Assembly: GCA_003231645.1 (NCBI GenBank)
Contig: QIIW01000034.1
Coordinates: 1 to 46,602, forward strand
DNA: 46,602 bases
Source of the DNA: Acidimicrobiia bacterium
Lineage (GTDB): Bacteria > Actinomycetota > Acidimicrobiia > Acidimicrobiales > Aldehydirespiratoraceae
Reading direction: 5' to 3'
A model generated the notes under the pieces. The model saw only the letters and a program-made list of their open reading frames with translations, was not told where the DNA came from and did not search any database. Both the position numbers and the translations under genes were made by a program. Of the stretch, positions 33,971-41,323 are shown one piece after another (within the stretch, counting starts at the first letter, position 1; each line of letters begins with the position of its first letter).

Positions 33971-33995
33971 TCACACTCGATCACTCGCAGTGTGA
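33971..33995. repeat. Inverted repeat TCACACT/AGTGTGA
   Basis: TCACACT (33971-33977) and AGTGTGA (33989-33995) are perfect complements around 11 bases. It is the third inverted repeat in this 200-bp gap. Besides these three, I see no gene or other feature in 33855-34054. Confidence 0.4.
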
Positions 33996-34054
33996 AGGGT
34001 AGAACATGTTGCGCCACGCCGACCCGCCGCGTCAAGGGCGGCCACCCGCCGGCG

Positions 34055-36169
34055 CTACCTCAGAGCGTCCCGCAGAAACCCGAGTTGGAGCAGGAGGAGG
34101 TTCTCGGCCACCTCCTCCTGAGGCGTCATGTGGGTGACACCGGACAGCGGCAGGACGGTGTGGGGATACCCGACCTCGAGCAGGGCACGGGAGAGTCGAA
34201 GCGTGTGAGCTGCGACCACGTTGTCGTCGGCGAGGCCGTGGATCAACATGAGCGGCCGCGCCGGCCGGTCAGGCGATGGTCGGGCGACATCGGCCGAGAG
34301 GTCGGTGATCTCATAACTGCCGGGTTCGGTGCGCGGGTCACCGAGGTAGCGCTCGGCGTAGTGAGTGTCGTAGAGCCGCCAGTCGGTCACCGGCGCGCCG
34401 GCCACCGCGGCACGAAACACGTCGGGGCGACGCAGCACCGCCAACGCAGCGAGATAGCCACCGAACGACCAGCCCCGAATCGCCACCCTGCTCAGATCGA
34501 GCCGGGGGTCGAGCTCGGCCGCGGCGTGGAGGGCGTCGATCTGGTCGTCGAGCGCCGGCGTGGCGAGGTCACCCTTGACCTGACGTTCGAACGCCGGGCC
34601 GCGACCCGGCGTGCCGCGGCCGTCGGTGATCAGCACGGCGAACCCCTGGTCGGCGAACCATTGCGATGTGTGGTAGGCGTTGCGCGCCTGCACCACCCTC
34701 TGAGCATGTGGACCGCCGTAGGGATCGAGCAGCACTGGCAACGACTCGGCGGCGGAAGCGTCGTGGGGCAGGAGCAGCGCCGATGCCAGTCGTCCGGGTC
34801 CGAGCCGATGCAGCGCCACGTTGAGCGTCACAGCCGGTGTCTCGGAGTTGTCCACGATGATCCGCTGCCCGCCACCACTGTCGCGGCTGACGGTGGTGAT
34901 CGTCGCGTCGTGGTCCAGCGACCGCCGACCGATCACCACGGTGTCGCCGCCGGCCACGGCCGAGCTGACCCCATCGGTCGGGCCGAGCCAGTCGATCACG
35001 CCGTCCCACGACACCCGGGCGACGGCGGTCGACGTGGGTTCGAGCGACGCCGTGATCACCACGCCGGCCGCGGTCGCCCCCACCAGTCGCCTGACCTGGA
35101 CGTTGTCGCCGGTGACCGGTTCCCCGTCTGCACACACCCGCCGCGCCCCGCCGCGGTCCTCAATGGTGATCAACCGCCCGTCGTGGAGCCGAGGGGCACC
35201 CGGGACGAGTTCGACCCAGTGAGGATCACAGACGCGGTATCGCTCGGAGACCACACCGCTGCCCTGGTCGACATCGAGCACCGCGAGCGTGCGCTGGTCA
35301 CGCGACTGGACGGTGAGGATGAGGCCCTCGTCGGTCCAGGAGGCGTCGGCCAGATACTCCCAGCCGTCGTCGTCCCACATGATGTCGGTCCGGCTTCCTT
35401 CGAGATCGACAATCGCCAACCCCACCACGGCATTGGCGGTTCCGGCCGCCGGATATCGAACCGACACGGGTGCGACGTCGGGCGTGACCGGGGCGGCTAT
35501 CCACCACTGCGCCACCGGGGCGACATCGACCCGCTCGACCAGCAGCCGGGTGCTGTCGGGCGACCACCAGAAAGCGCGTGTGCGACCCATCTCCTCGCCG
35601 GCCAGAAACTCGGCCGAACCCCACGACACCGTGTCACCGGGTTCGGCGATCACGAGCGAGTCACCCTCGTCGGAGGTGACCCTGAGAGAGCGACCCGACA
35701 CATAGGCGACCCGGGTGCCATCCGGAGAGATCACAGGATCGAACGCGTCGTCGGTCGAATCGAGGGTGACGATCTCGCCGGACACCAGATCAACCACCAT
35801 GACCCGGGCGCCGACCACGAATGCCACCAGTCGTCCAGCGGCGTCGGAGCTGTAGCCGACCACTCCCCCACCCGATTCACGGGTTCGTTCGCGGCGCGCC
35901 CTCTCAGCCGGGGGGAGGTCGGCTTCGGCTTCCACGTCAGAGGAGTCGAACACCATTCGTTCGACTCCGCTGACGACGTCGAGCACCCACACCGAGTTGA
36001 TCGGATCGTCACCGGCCACCGACCGGAGGAACACGACCCGCTCGCCATCCGTCGACACGGAGATGTTGCGGGGCGCCCCGAGTGTGAATCGTCGGGTGGC
36101 GGCCAGACGACGCGGGAACGACCCGGCAGGCGTGTCGTCGCGCCGATCTGTCGAGTCGCACCGACCCAA
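34055..36169 (-). CDS. S9-family prolyl oligopeptidase / dipeptidyl peptidase IV-like serine peptidase
   Basis: The 704-residue protein has an N-terminal beta-propeller (about 30-430; repeats such as DGERVVFLRS and FDPVISPDGTRVAYVSG) and a C-terminal alpha/beta hydrolase (about 450-704). The catalytic Ser is in IRGWSFGGYLAAL near 575, Asp in IHGLADDNVVAA near 652 and His in LSGVTHMTPQEE near 684. SLPVLLDPYGGPHAQ and ITDGRGTPGRGPAFE are also typical of DPP-IV. No signal peptide is evident, so a cytoplasmic peptidase is likely. The start TTG at 36169, two bases after the upstream stop, is uncertain; family similarity begins around residue 20. It follows the enoyl-CoA hydratase on one transcript. 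Confidence 0.9.
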   Translation of the reverse strand: MGRCDSTDRRDDTPAGSFPRRLAATRRFTLGAPRNISVSTDGERVVFLRSVAGDDPINSVWVLDVVSGVERMVFDSSDVEAEADLPPAERARRERTRESGGGVVGYSSDAAGRLVAFVVGARVMVVDLVSGEIVTLDSTDDAFDPVISPDGTRVAYVSGRSLRVTSDEGDSLVIAEPGDTVSWGSAEFLAGEEMGRTRAFWWSPDSTRLLVERVDVAPVAQWWIAAPVTPDVAPVSVRYPAAGTANAVVGLAIVDLEGSRTDIMWDDDGWEYLADASWTDEGLILTVQSRDQRTLAVLDVDQGSGVVSERYRVCDPHWVELVPGAPRLHDGRLITIEDRGGARRVCADGEPVTGDNVQVRRLVGATAAGVVITASLEPTSTAVARVSWDGVIDWLGPTDGVSSAVAGGDTVVIGRRSLDHDATITTVSRDSGGGQRIIVDNSETPAVTLNVALHRLGPGRLASALLLPHDASAAESLPVLLDPYGGPHAQRVVQARNAYHTSQWFADQGFAVLITDGRGTPGRGPAFERQVKGDLATPALDDQIDALHAAAELDPRLDLSRVAIRGWSFGGYLAALAVLRRPDVFRAAVAGAPVTDWRLYDTHYAERYLGDPRTEPGSYEITDLSADVARPSPDRPARPLMLIHGLADDNVVAAHTLRLSRALLEVGYPHTVLPLSGVTHMTPQEEVAENLLLLQLGFLRDALR

Positions 36170-36171
36170 GC

Positions 36172-36957
36172 TCAGCGTCCCTTGAACTCAGGGGTGCGCT
36201 TCTCGGCGAACGCCGCCATGGCATCGCGGGTGTCGTCGGTGGAGAAGTTGACGTTCTGGGCCAGCGACTCGGCCTCGGTCGACTGGGCGAGGGTCGAGTT
36301 GGCGGCATTGTCGAGCAGTCGCTTGGTCATCGACAGGGCCAGCGGAGGCCCGGACACGATCGCCTCGGCCACCTCGCCGACCTTGTCGTCGAGAGCGCCG
36401 TCGGGTACCACCTCGTTGACGAAACCGAGTCGATCGGCCTCGGTGGCACCGATCACCTCACCGGTGAACGCCAGCCATTTGGCGTGATGGAGCCCGACCC
36501 TCTGCGGGAGCAGATACGAAGTCCCGTAGTCGAGCGACAGCCCCCGCTTGGCGAAGATCATCGAGAACCGCGACCGCTCGGTGCAGTAGAGCAGGTCAGC
36601 GGCGAGAGCCAGCCCGAAACCGGCCCCGACCGCGACTCCGTCGACCGCCGCCATCACCGGAATGGGCAGTTGATGGACCGACATCACGGAATCGCCGATG
36701 GCCCGCATCGACATGAGACCGTGTTCGTGACGAAAGGCGTCGATTCCCGGATCGCCCACCAGATCAGCACCCGCACAGAACTCGTTGTTGGCTCCGGAGA
36801 GGATCAGGAGCCGGGATCCCGACACCGCGATCTCGCGGGCCGACTCGGCGATCGCCACCCACATTCCTCGGGTGCACGCGTTCTTGGTGTCGGGACGGTC
36901 GAGCTCGATGCGGGCGATCGGACCGTCGTATGAAAGATGAACTCCCGGGTGACTCAC
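36172..36957 (-). CDS. Enoyl-CoA hydratase/isomerase family protein
   Basis: A crotonase-fold enzyme of 261 residues acting on acyl-CoA. Oxyanion-hole segments are NNEFCAGADLVGD near residue 57 and AAVDGVAVGAGFGLALAADL near 102. The position of the first catalytic Glu of true hydratases is occupied by the stretch SMIFAKRGLSLDYGTSYLLP near 132. There the usual PE (pocket Glu) appears replaced by RG/LD, so the reaction may differ (isomerase, hydrolase or degenerate member). GTG 36957 is the start (MSHPGVHLSYDGPIARIELD). It is divergent from the MFS gene at 37176. Confidence 0.87.
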   Translation of the reverse strand: MSHPGVHLSYDGPIARIELDRPDTKNACTRGMWVAIAESAREIAVSGSRLLILSGANNEFCAGADLVGDPGIDAFRHEHGLMSMRAIGDSVMSVHQLPIPVMAAVDGVAVGAGFGLALAADLLYCTERSRFSMIFAKRGLSLDYGTSYLLPQRVGLHHAKWLAFTGEVIGATEADRLGFVNEVVPDGALDDKVGEVAEAIVSGPPLALSMTKRLLDNAANSTLAQSTEAESLAQNVNFSTDDTRDAMAAFAEKRTPEFKGR

Positions 36958-37175
36958 TGTTGGCTCGACTCTCGATCGGTGGGGCCGCCAGGACGGCCGG
37001 CGGTCCTCTTCATAGCCGCGAGCGGGTCGACCGGGAAAGCCCGGATCGATGGCAGGTCACAATGGCCCGGACCCTGCGGCGGGATCTCCACCCGCTCGGG
37101 GACCGGCTCCGGAATCCCGGCCTCGTCCTCGTGGATGCTCGCCGGTGGTCTCGGCGCCGTTACGGTTCACGACGC
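36958..37175. other. 218-bp divergent intergenic region
   Basis: This gap separates the enoyl-CoA hydratase (minus) and MFS (plus) genes. The plus frame is open through it but lacks protein-like composition. The only signal I can support is the TACGGT box at 37161-37166. No clear minus-strand -10 was found near the hydratase start. Confidence 0.5.
37161..37166 (+). promoter_or_regulatory. -10 box TACGGT for the MFS gene
   Basis: TACGGT is followed by nine bases and ATG 37176, consistent with a leaderless or 1-3 nt leader transcript. It supports the ATG at 37176 over the longer open frame. Confidence 0.45.
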
Positions 37176-38606
37176 ATGGACGATGGCATCTTCGGGCGGA
37201 CCTACCGACCCACTTCTCTGGCCTTGATGGCAGCGGTGGGTATCGCCGCCTACGACAGTCTCTCGGTGTCGGCCGCGCTGCCCGACATCGGCGAGGGGCT
37301 CGGCAATGTGGGCCTGCTTCCCTGGGTGATCACCGTCGAGTTGCTCACGTCTGCGGTGGCGATCCTCATGGCCGGACCGTTGATCGACGGCATCGGGGTC
37401 AGGCGGACGTTCAAGTGGTCGGCGTGGGGAGTGATCGTCGCCTCCACGTTCGCGGCGGGGGCGATCAACATGCCGATGCTGATCGCGGCCCGCGCCGGGC
37501 AGGGCATCGCGGCCGGGATGGTCATCGCCGTCTCCGTGGCCGCCGCGGGTATCGCCTTTCCGGCCCGGCTTCGCCCGCGCGCGTTTGCCGCCACCTCTTC
37601 GGTCTGGGGTGTTCTCGGAGTGGGTGGCCCGGCGATCGCTGCACTTCTCGTATCGACCACCGGTTGGAGGGGTGTGCTGCTGATCAACCTCCCGGTCGCC
37701 GGTTTTGCCCTGTGGATGGGGCGCAGGAGCCTGCCCGGCCGCCTGGAGCGGGCCGTCACGGCAAGATTCGACACATTGGGACTGGCACTGATCACGGCAC
37801 TCACCGGGGGGGCGCTCGCCGCCACTGCCGGTTCATTGATCGCCGCCATGGTCGGCTTCGCGATAGTGGTCGCATCCGGAGTCGCCTACGTGCGCCACAC
37901 CCGCACCACCGCGGAGCCGGTGGTCCTGCTGCAACATCTTTCCGACCGGCGTTTTCGCTACATACATCTCGCGGCATCGGCCGCGATGGCCGGTGGTCTG
38001 GGGTTCGATGCCTTTCTTCCCCTGTACGTGAGAGGCGCTCGCGGCCAGAGCGTGGGCGTGTCGGCGTTCTCGGTCCTGTTCCTCACCATCGGCTGGACGG
38101 GAGCGGCAATCCTGGCCAGCCGCCTCCAGGACCGCCTGTCGGGTGAGATGGTCATGCTAATCGGCACGTTGGTGGTCAGCCCCGCCGCGGTGATCACCGC
38201 TGTCGCCGTCATCTACGGGGCGTCTCTCGGCCTGATATTCGCAGCCCTGGTGTTCGTCGGCGGCGGAATCGGCATCATCACCAACTCGGGGTTGGCCGTG
38301 CTGCAATCACGCGCCGACAACTCCGAGATGGGCCGGGTGGGCAGCGCCCACCAGTTCGTGCGCACGTTGGCGATCACCTACGGCACGGCAGTCGCCGGGC
38401 TGATCGTGTTCTCGGTCGTCGGTTCCCGGGTCGCCGACATCGAAACGGTGCGCAGCCTCCTCAGAGGTGATCAGCTACTGGCCGACCGCGCCGCCGCCGC
38501 CGCCCTGGCGGCCGGTTACGCCACCGCGACCGCCATCGGCGCGGCGGTGATCGCCCTGTCGATCATCCCCGCTGTCCAGTTGCTCCGGTCACGCCCCTCC
38601 ACCTGA
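37176..38606 (+). CDS. MFS transporter, EmrB/QacA (DHA2)-like
   Basis: A 476-residue inner-membrane transporter with about 14 predicted helices. The first is near residues 12-32 and the last near 445-470. LPWVITVELLTSAVAILMAG then PLIDGIGVRRTFKWSA holds the loop 2-3 motif, in which the usual GxLxDRxGRR is changed to GPLIDGIGVRR. AARAGQGIAAGMVIAVSVAA and GGPAIAALLVSTTGWRGVLL are typical of DHA2-type exporters. By family it exports drugs or small hydrophobic compounds; the substrate is unknown. ATG 37176 is chosen because the first helix starts at once and a -10 box precedes it. Confidence 0.85.
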   Translation: MDDGIFGRTYRPTSLALMAAVGIAAYDSLSVSAALPDIGEGLGNVGLLPWVITVELLTSAVAILMAGPLIDGIGVRRTFKWSAWGVIVASTFAAGAINMPMLIAARAGQGIAAGMVIAVSVAAAGIAFPARLRPRAFAATSSVWGVLGVGGPAIAALLVSTTGWRGVLLINLPVAGFALWMGRRSLPGRLERAVTARFDTLGLALITALTGGALAATAGSLIAAMVGFAIVVASGVAYVRHTRTTAEPVVLLQHLSDRRFRYIHLAASAAMAGGLGFDAFLPLYVRGARGQSVGVSAFSVLFLTIGWTGAAILASRLQDRLSGEMVMLIGTLVVSPAAVITAVAVIYGASLGLIFAALVFVGGGIGIITNSGLAVLQSRADNSEMGRVGSAHQFVRTLAITYGTAVAGLIVFSVVGSRVADIETVRSLLRGDQLLADRAAAAALAAGYATATAIGAAVIALSIIPAVQLLRSRPST

Positions 38607-38644
38607 GCTCGGTTCGTCGTTCGATCGGACCGACATCGGTGGGA

Positions 38645-38650
38645 TACGAT
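38645..38650 (+). promoter_or_regulatory. -10 box TACGAT for the zinc alcohol dehydrogenase
   Basis: TACGAT is followed by seven bases and GTG 38658, leaderless spacing. It fixes the GTG start. Confidence 0.55.
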
Positions 38651-38657
38651 CCGCCGG

Positions 38658-39851
38658 GTGAAGGCACTCAGATTCAGCCGCAACCAAGCCCGGTACGCCG
38701 CGGCCATGGTCGCTTCGAGGCTGCGACCCGGCTCCGGTGGGAGGTGGGGCCCGCTGTCGTTGCTCGACAATGCCGACGCTCCCGATCTCCCCGGGGATGG
38801 TTGGGTGAGAGTCCATCCCCGACTCACCGGCATCTGCGGCTCCGACCTCTCCACCATCGACGGTCACTCTTCGCGCTACTTCGAGGACTTCGTCTCGTTC
38901 CCGTTCGTGCCCGGCCACGAGATCGTGGGCGAACTGGCCGACGGTCGCCGGGTGGTGATCGAACCGGTTCTGGGCCACGCCGCTCGGGGTTTCGAACCCC
39001 CGTTCCCGGGAGCCGCGCCCGGCGACGGCGACGACTATCGCCATCTCATCTGCGGCCATCTCGAACCCGGCATACAGACCGGTTTCTGTGAGAGCACCGG
39101 CGGCGGTTGGTCGACCGAATTTGTGGCCCACGACTCGCAGATCCACGAGGTTCCCGCGTGGATGAGCGACGAACTGGCAGTGACCCTCGAGCCGGTGGCC
39201 GGCGGGGTCCACGCCGCTTTGCGGGCTCGGGTCGTCGACGGCGACACGGTGGCTGTCATCGGTGCGGGCCCGATGGGCTTGGTCACCGTGGCCGCGCTGC
39301 GTCACCTCACCACACCGGGATCGATCATCGTCGGTGCCAAGTATCCGGTGCAACGCAGCCTGGCTACCGAATTCGGTGCCGATGTCGTCGTGGCTCCCGG
39401 CGAACTGACCCGATCGGTCCGTCGCGCCACCGGTTCGTTCATGATCGGTGAACGTCTGTCGGGTGGGGCCGACATCGTCATCGACGCCGTCGGCTCACAG
39501 GAGTCGATCACCGAGGCGATCGGCTTGTGTCGGCCCCGGGGCCGGGTGGTGCTGCTCGGCATGGCCGGAGTCGTCGAAGTTGATCTCACCGCGTTGTGGC
39601 ACCGCGAGACTCAACTGGTCGGCAGCTACACCTACGGAACCGAACGTCTCGCCGACGGCCGGGCCACAACCAGTTTCGATCTGGCGATGGAACTGGCCGG
39701 CAAGGTGCCCTTCGACAAGATGGTCTCCGCCACCTACCCGCTCTCGCGCTACGTCGACGCTCTCGCCCATGCCGGAGAGGCCGGGCGGCGCGGCGCGGTG
39801 AAGATCGCTTTCGACATGCGCTCGGAGCGACACCGAGGCCTGAACCGCTGA
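38658..39851 (+). CDS. Zinc-dependent alcohol dehydrogenase (MDR family), structural-zinc cysteines missing
   Basis: A medium-chain dehydrogenase of 397 residues. The catalytic zinc ligands are present: Cys in LTGICGSDLS near residue 60 and His in VPGHEIVGEL near 85. The Rossmann motif is VAVIGAGPMGLVTVAA near 197, then IVIDAVGSQESITEAIGLC near 275. In the region that normally holds the four-Cys structural zinc lobe, about residues 105-145, the stretch PPFPGAAPGDGDDYRHL has no cysteines. Only ICGHL and GFCEST follow, so the structural zinc is probably lost. The N-terminal 30 residues before the first strand are longer than usual. Substrate unknown. Confidence 0.85.
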   Translation: MKALRFSRNQARYAAAMVASRLRPGSGGRWGPLSLLDNADAPDLPGDGWVRVHPRLTGICGSDLSTIDGHSSRYFEDFVSFPFVPGHEIVGELADGRRVVIEPVLGHAARGFEPPFPGAAPGDGDDYRHLICGHLEPGIQTGFCESTGGGWSTEFVAHDSQIHEVPAWMSDELAVTLEPVAGGVHAALRARVVDGDTVAVIGAGPMGLVTVAALRHLTTPGSIIVGAKYPVQRSLATEFGADVVVAPGELTRSVRRATGSFMIGERLSGGADIVIDAVGSQESITEAIGLCRPRGRVVLLGMAGVVEVDLTALWHRETQLVGSYTYGTERLADGRATTSFDLAMELAGKVPFDKMVSATYPLSRYVDALAHAGEAGRRGAVKIAFDMRSERHRGLNR

Positions 39852-39874
39852 CACCGAGGCACGGTTTCGGTGTC
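39850..39874 (+). terminator. Hairpin after the alcohol dehydrogenase
   Basis: GACACCGA (39850-39857) pairs perfectly with TCGGTGTC (39867-39874) around nine bases and begins within the stop codon. There is no T-run, so termination is plausible but not proven. Confidence 0.35.
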
Positions 39875-39895
39875 GTCACTCGCGGGTTCGTCCGC

Positions 39896-39901
39896 CACAA
39901 T
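39896..39901 (+). promoter_or_regulatory. -10 box CACAAT for the small coiled-coil protein
   Basis: CACAAT ends seven bases before ATG 39909. Only the first base departs from TAnnnT, and the spacing matches the other leaderless starts. Confidence 0.4.
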
Positions 39902-39908
39902 GGTCACC

Positions 39909-40211
39909 ATGCCCGACACCGCACCCGCTCAGAAGCTCGACGACGAGACCGCCGCCGCGCTCACGCTGTTCAACGAATACGTGACCGCCGACCGTGAGGC
40001 CACTCGCCGCAAGCGCGAGATCTCCAAGACGGAAAAGGCCAAGGAGCAAGCGGCAGCCGAAGTCCGCAAGCTCGACAAGGACGGCGGCTCCGCGGCCGAC
40101 AAGACTGCGGCCGAGACGGCGTACCGCAACGCTGTGGCCAAGCTCAAGCTGGCACGCGACGGGGTGACCCCCGAGCCGGCGGCCGAACCGGAGCCGACCG
40201 AGGCCGATTAG
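39909..40211 (+). CDS. Small charged coiled-coil protein, unknown function
   Basis: A 100-residue soluble protein that I do not recognise. Residues about 10-80 are almost entirely Ala, Lys, Glu, Asp and Arg with heptad-like spacing (REATRRKREISKTEKAKEQA, then DKTAAETAYRNAVAKLKLAR), so it should form a long coiled coil. A Pro/Glu-rich acidic tail ends it. No signal peptide or membrane segment is present. The ATG at 39909 is supported by the CACAAT box; an upstream in-frame start at 39870 is less likely. The last four bases overlap the end of the convergent thioesterase gene. Confidence 0.65.
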   Translation: MPDTAPAQKLDDETAAALTLFNEYVTADREATRRKREISKTEKAKEQAAAEVRKLDKDGGSAADKTAAETAYRNAVAKLKLARDGVTPEPAAEPEPTEAD

Positions 40212-41068
40212 AGCGGGGCAGTCCCCTGTCGACCGTCGGCACCGGTGCGGCCGTGTCGTTCGGCCGGATCCTGGCGCTGGACACCGCTGACGTGGGCGAC
40301 GACGGCCAGCCGATCGGCACCAACGTCGCGTACCTCGATGCGCGCCACCCGATCGGCACCCCGGTCGATCAGGTCAACCACCCGTGCTTCGACCGGACCC
40401 TCGCGCACGGCCCGCATGAACCGCATCACCATGTCGCGCGGTTCGTCGATTCCTGCCGTGGCCGCCGCATCCTCGACCAGTAGGCCGGTGAGTCCCCCGT
40501 GGAAGATCCCCCAAGGGTTGCGGGTGCGCTCGTCGAGTGGCGAGACCACGACCGACCGCCCTTCGGCGTCGGCAACCGTCTCGATGCCGAAGCTCTGTTC
40601 GAGCGTGTCGGAAGGCGAGAACTCCGGGCGACGGAACCGGTGGACGGTACCAATCGGCGTATGGGCCATGAATGTGTCCCATTCGGGCACCAGCACGCCG
40701 TGATTGGCGGTCACCACCGCCACCAGCGCGTCGTCGGCGCCTTCGTCGTAGGCCCGAGCCTCGGCCAGCGACTGGTGGCGGCCCGGACGCACACACCTGG
40801 CGTCCACCCGCAACGGTCCGGTCCCACAGCGGCCCACGAACCTGATCTCGGTGTCGGCGGTGACGGTCCAGTTCGGCACCACACCAAGCCCGGCCGACAT
40901 CCCACAGGCCATGTCGACCGCCATGAGCACCACCGCGGGACGAAGAGATCCATCGCCACGAACCAGACCGTTCTCCTGGGGTACGTGCGCGGTGACCTCG
41001 CAGTGGCCGGCGCGTGTGATCGATATTCCGTAGCGACCGGCGATCGTCTCGTAGGACTCGCCGCTCAT
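40208..41068 (-). CDS. PaaI-like acyl-CoA thioesterase with two hotdog domains
   Basis: The 286-residue protein looks like a duplicated hotdog fold. The first domain (about 20-135) includes LRPAVVLMAVDMACGMSAGL and WTVTADTEIRFVGR. The second (about 170-275) includes the motif NPWGIFHGGLTGLLVEDAAA, with the HGG typical of PaaI/4HBT thioesterases. These enzymes hydrolyse acyl-CoA thioesters. The catalytic Asp/Glu would be in VDMACG or VEDAAA. ATG 41068 (MSGESYETIAGRYG) is chosen; the frame is open further upstream but the composition changes. It is divergent from the MMPL gene. Confidence 0.75.
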   Translation of the reverse strand: MSGESYETIAGRYGISITRAGHCEVTAHVPQENGLVRGDGSLRPAVVLMAVDMACGMSAGLGVVPNWTVTADTEIRFVGRCGTGPLRVDARCVRPGRHQSLAEARAYDEGADDALVAVVTANHGVLVPEWDTFMAHTPIGTVHRFRRPEFSPSDTLEQSFGIETVADAEGRSVVVSPLDERTRNPWGIFHGGLTGLLVEDAAATAGIDEPRDMVMRFMRAVREGPVEARVVDLIDRGADRVARIEVRDVGADRLAVVAHVSGVQRQDPAERHGRTGADGRQGTAPL

Positions 41069-41323
41069 CGGCAGGCCGCGTGGAGTCGGGTCAGCCGGAA
41101 CTGCGACGGATCGAGGGCGCGGGCCCCGGCGGTGTCGGTGTCGATCTGGAATCGTGGCAAGAGATCCTCCGTGTTGCGATCCTCGAATCGAGGCTCGCCC
41201 CACGCCCGATTCGGCCCGTGATACTAGACATCGTGGCCGGCGCAACCCGCTTTCGAGCGCGATTGGTAGCGCGACACCCACACATCGTGATAGTTCAAGG
41301 GACGGCCATGTGACCGGGGAGCC
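41069..41323. other. 255-bp divergent intergenic region
   Basis: The gap between the thioesterase (minus) and MMPL (plus) genes holds no convincing gene. A GATAGT box at 41289-41294 would give the MMPL gene a leader of about 23 nt. Read on the minus strand, TAGTAT at 41221-41226 could serve the thioesterase. Both are weak suggestions. Confidence 0.3.

Noticed and set aside
33839..36487. 882-codon plus-strand open frame
   Set aside because: It is antisense to the S9 peptidase, whose catalytic triad is clear. Its composition is Arg/His/Gly-rich, as expected for shadow frames in high-GC DNA.
36930..37175. N-terminal extension of the MFS protein or a small gene upstream
   Set aside because: The stretch is Arg/Pro-rich and unlike a membrane protein. 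A promoter box at 37161 and the first helix right after ATG 37176 favour the later start.
39828..39860. Direct repeat GACACCGAGGC (39828 and 39850)
   Set aside because: There are only two 11-bp copies, one inside a gene. The second is explained by the hairpin at 39850-39874, so it is not enough for an att site or array.
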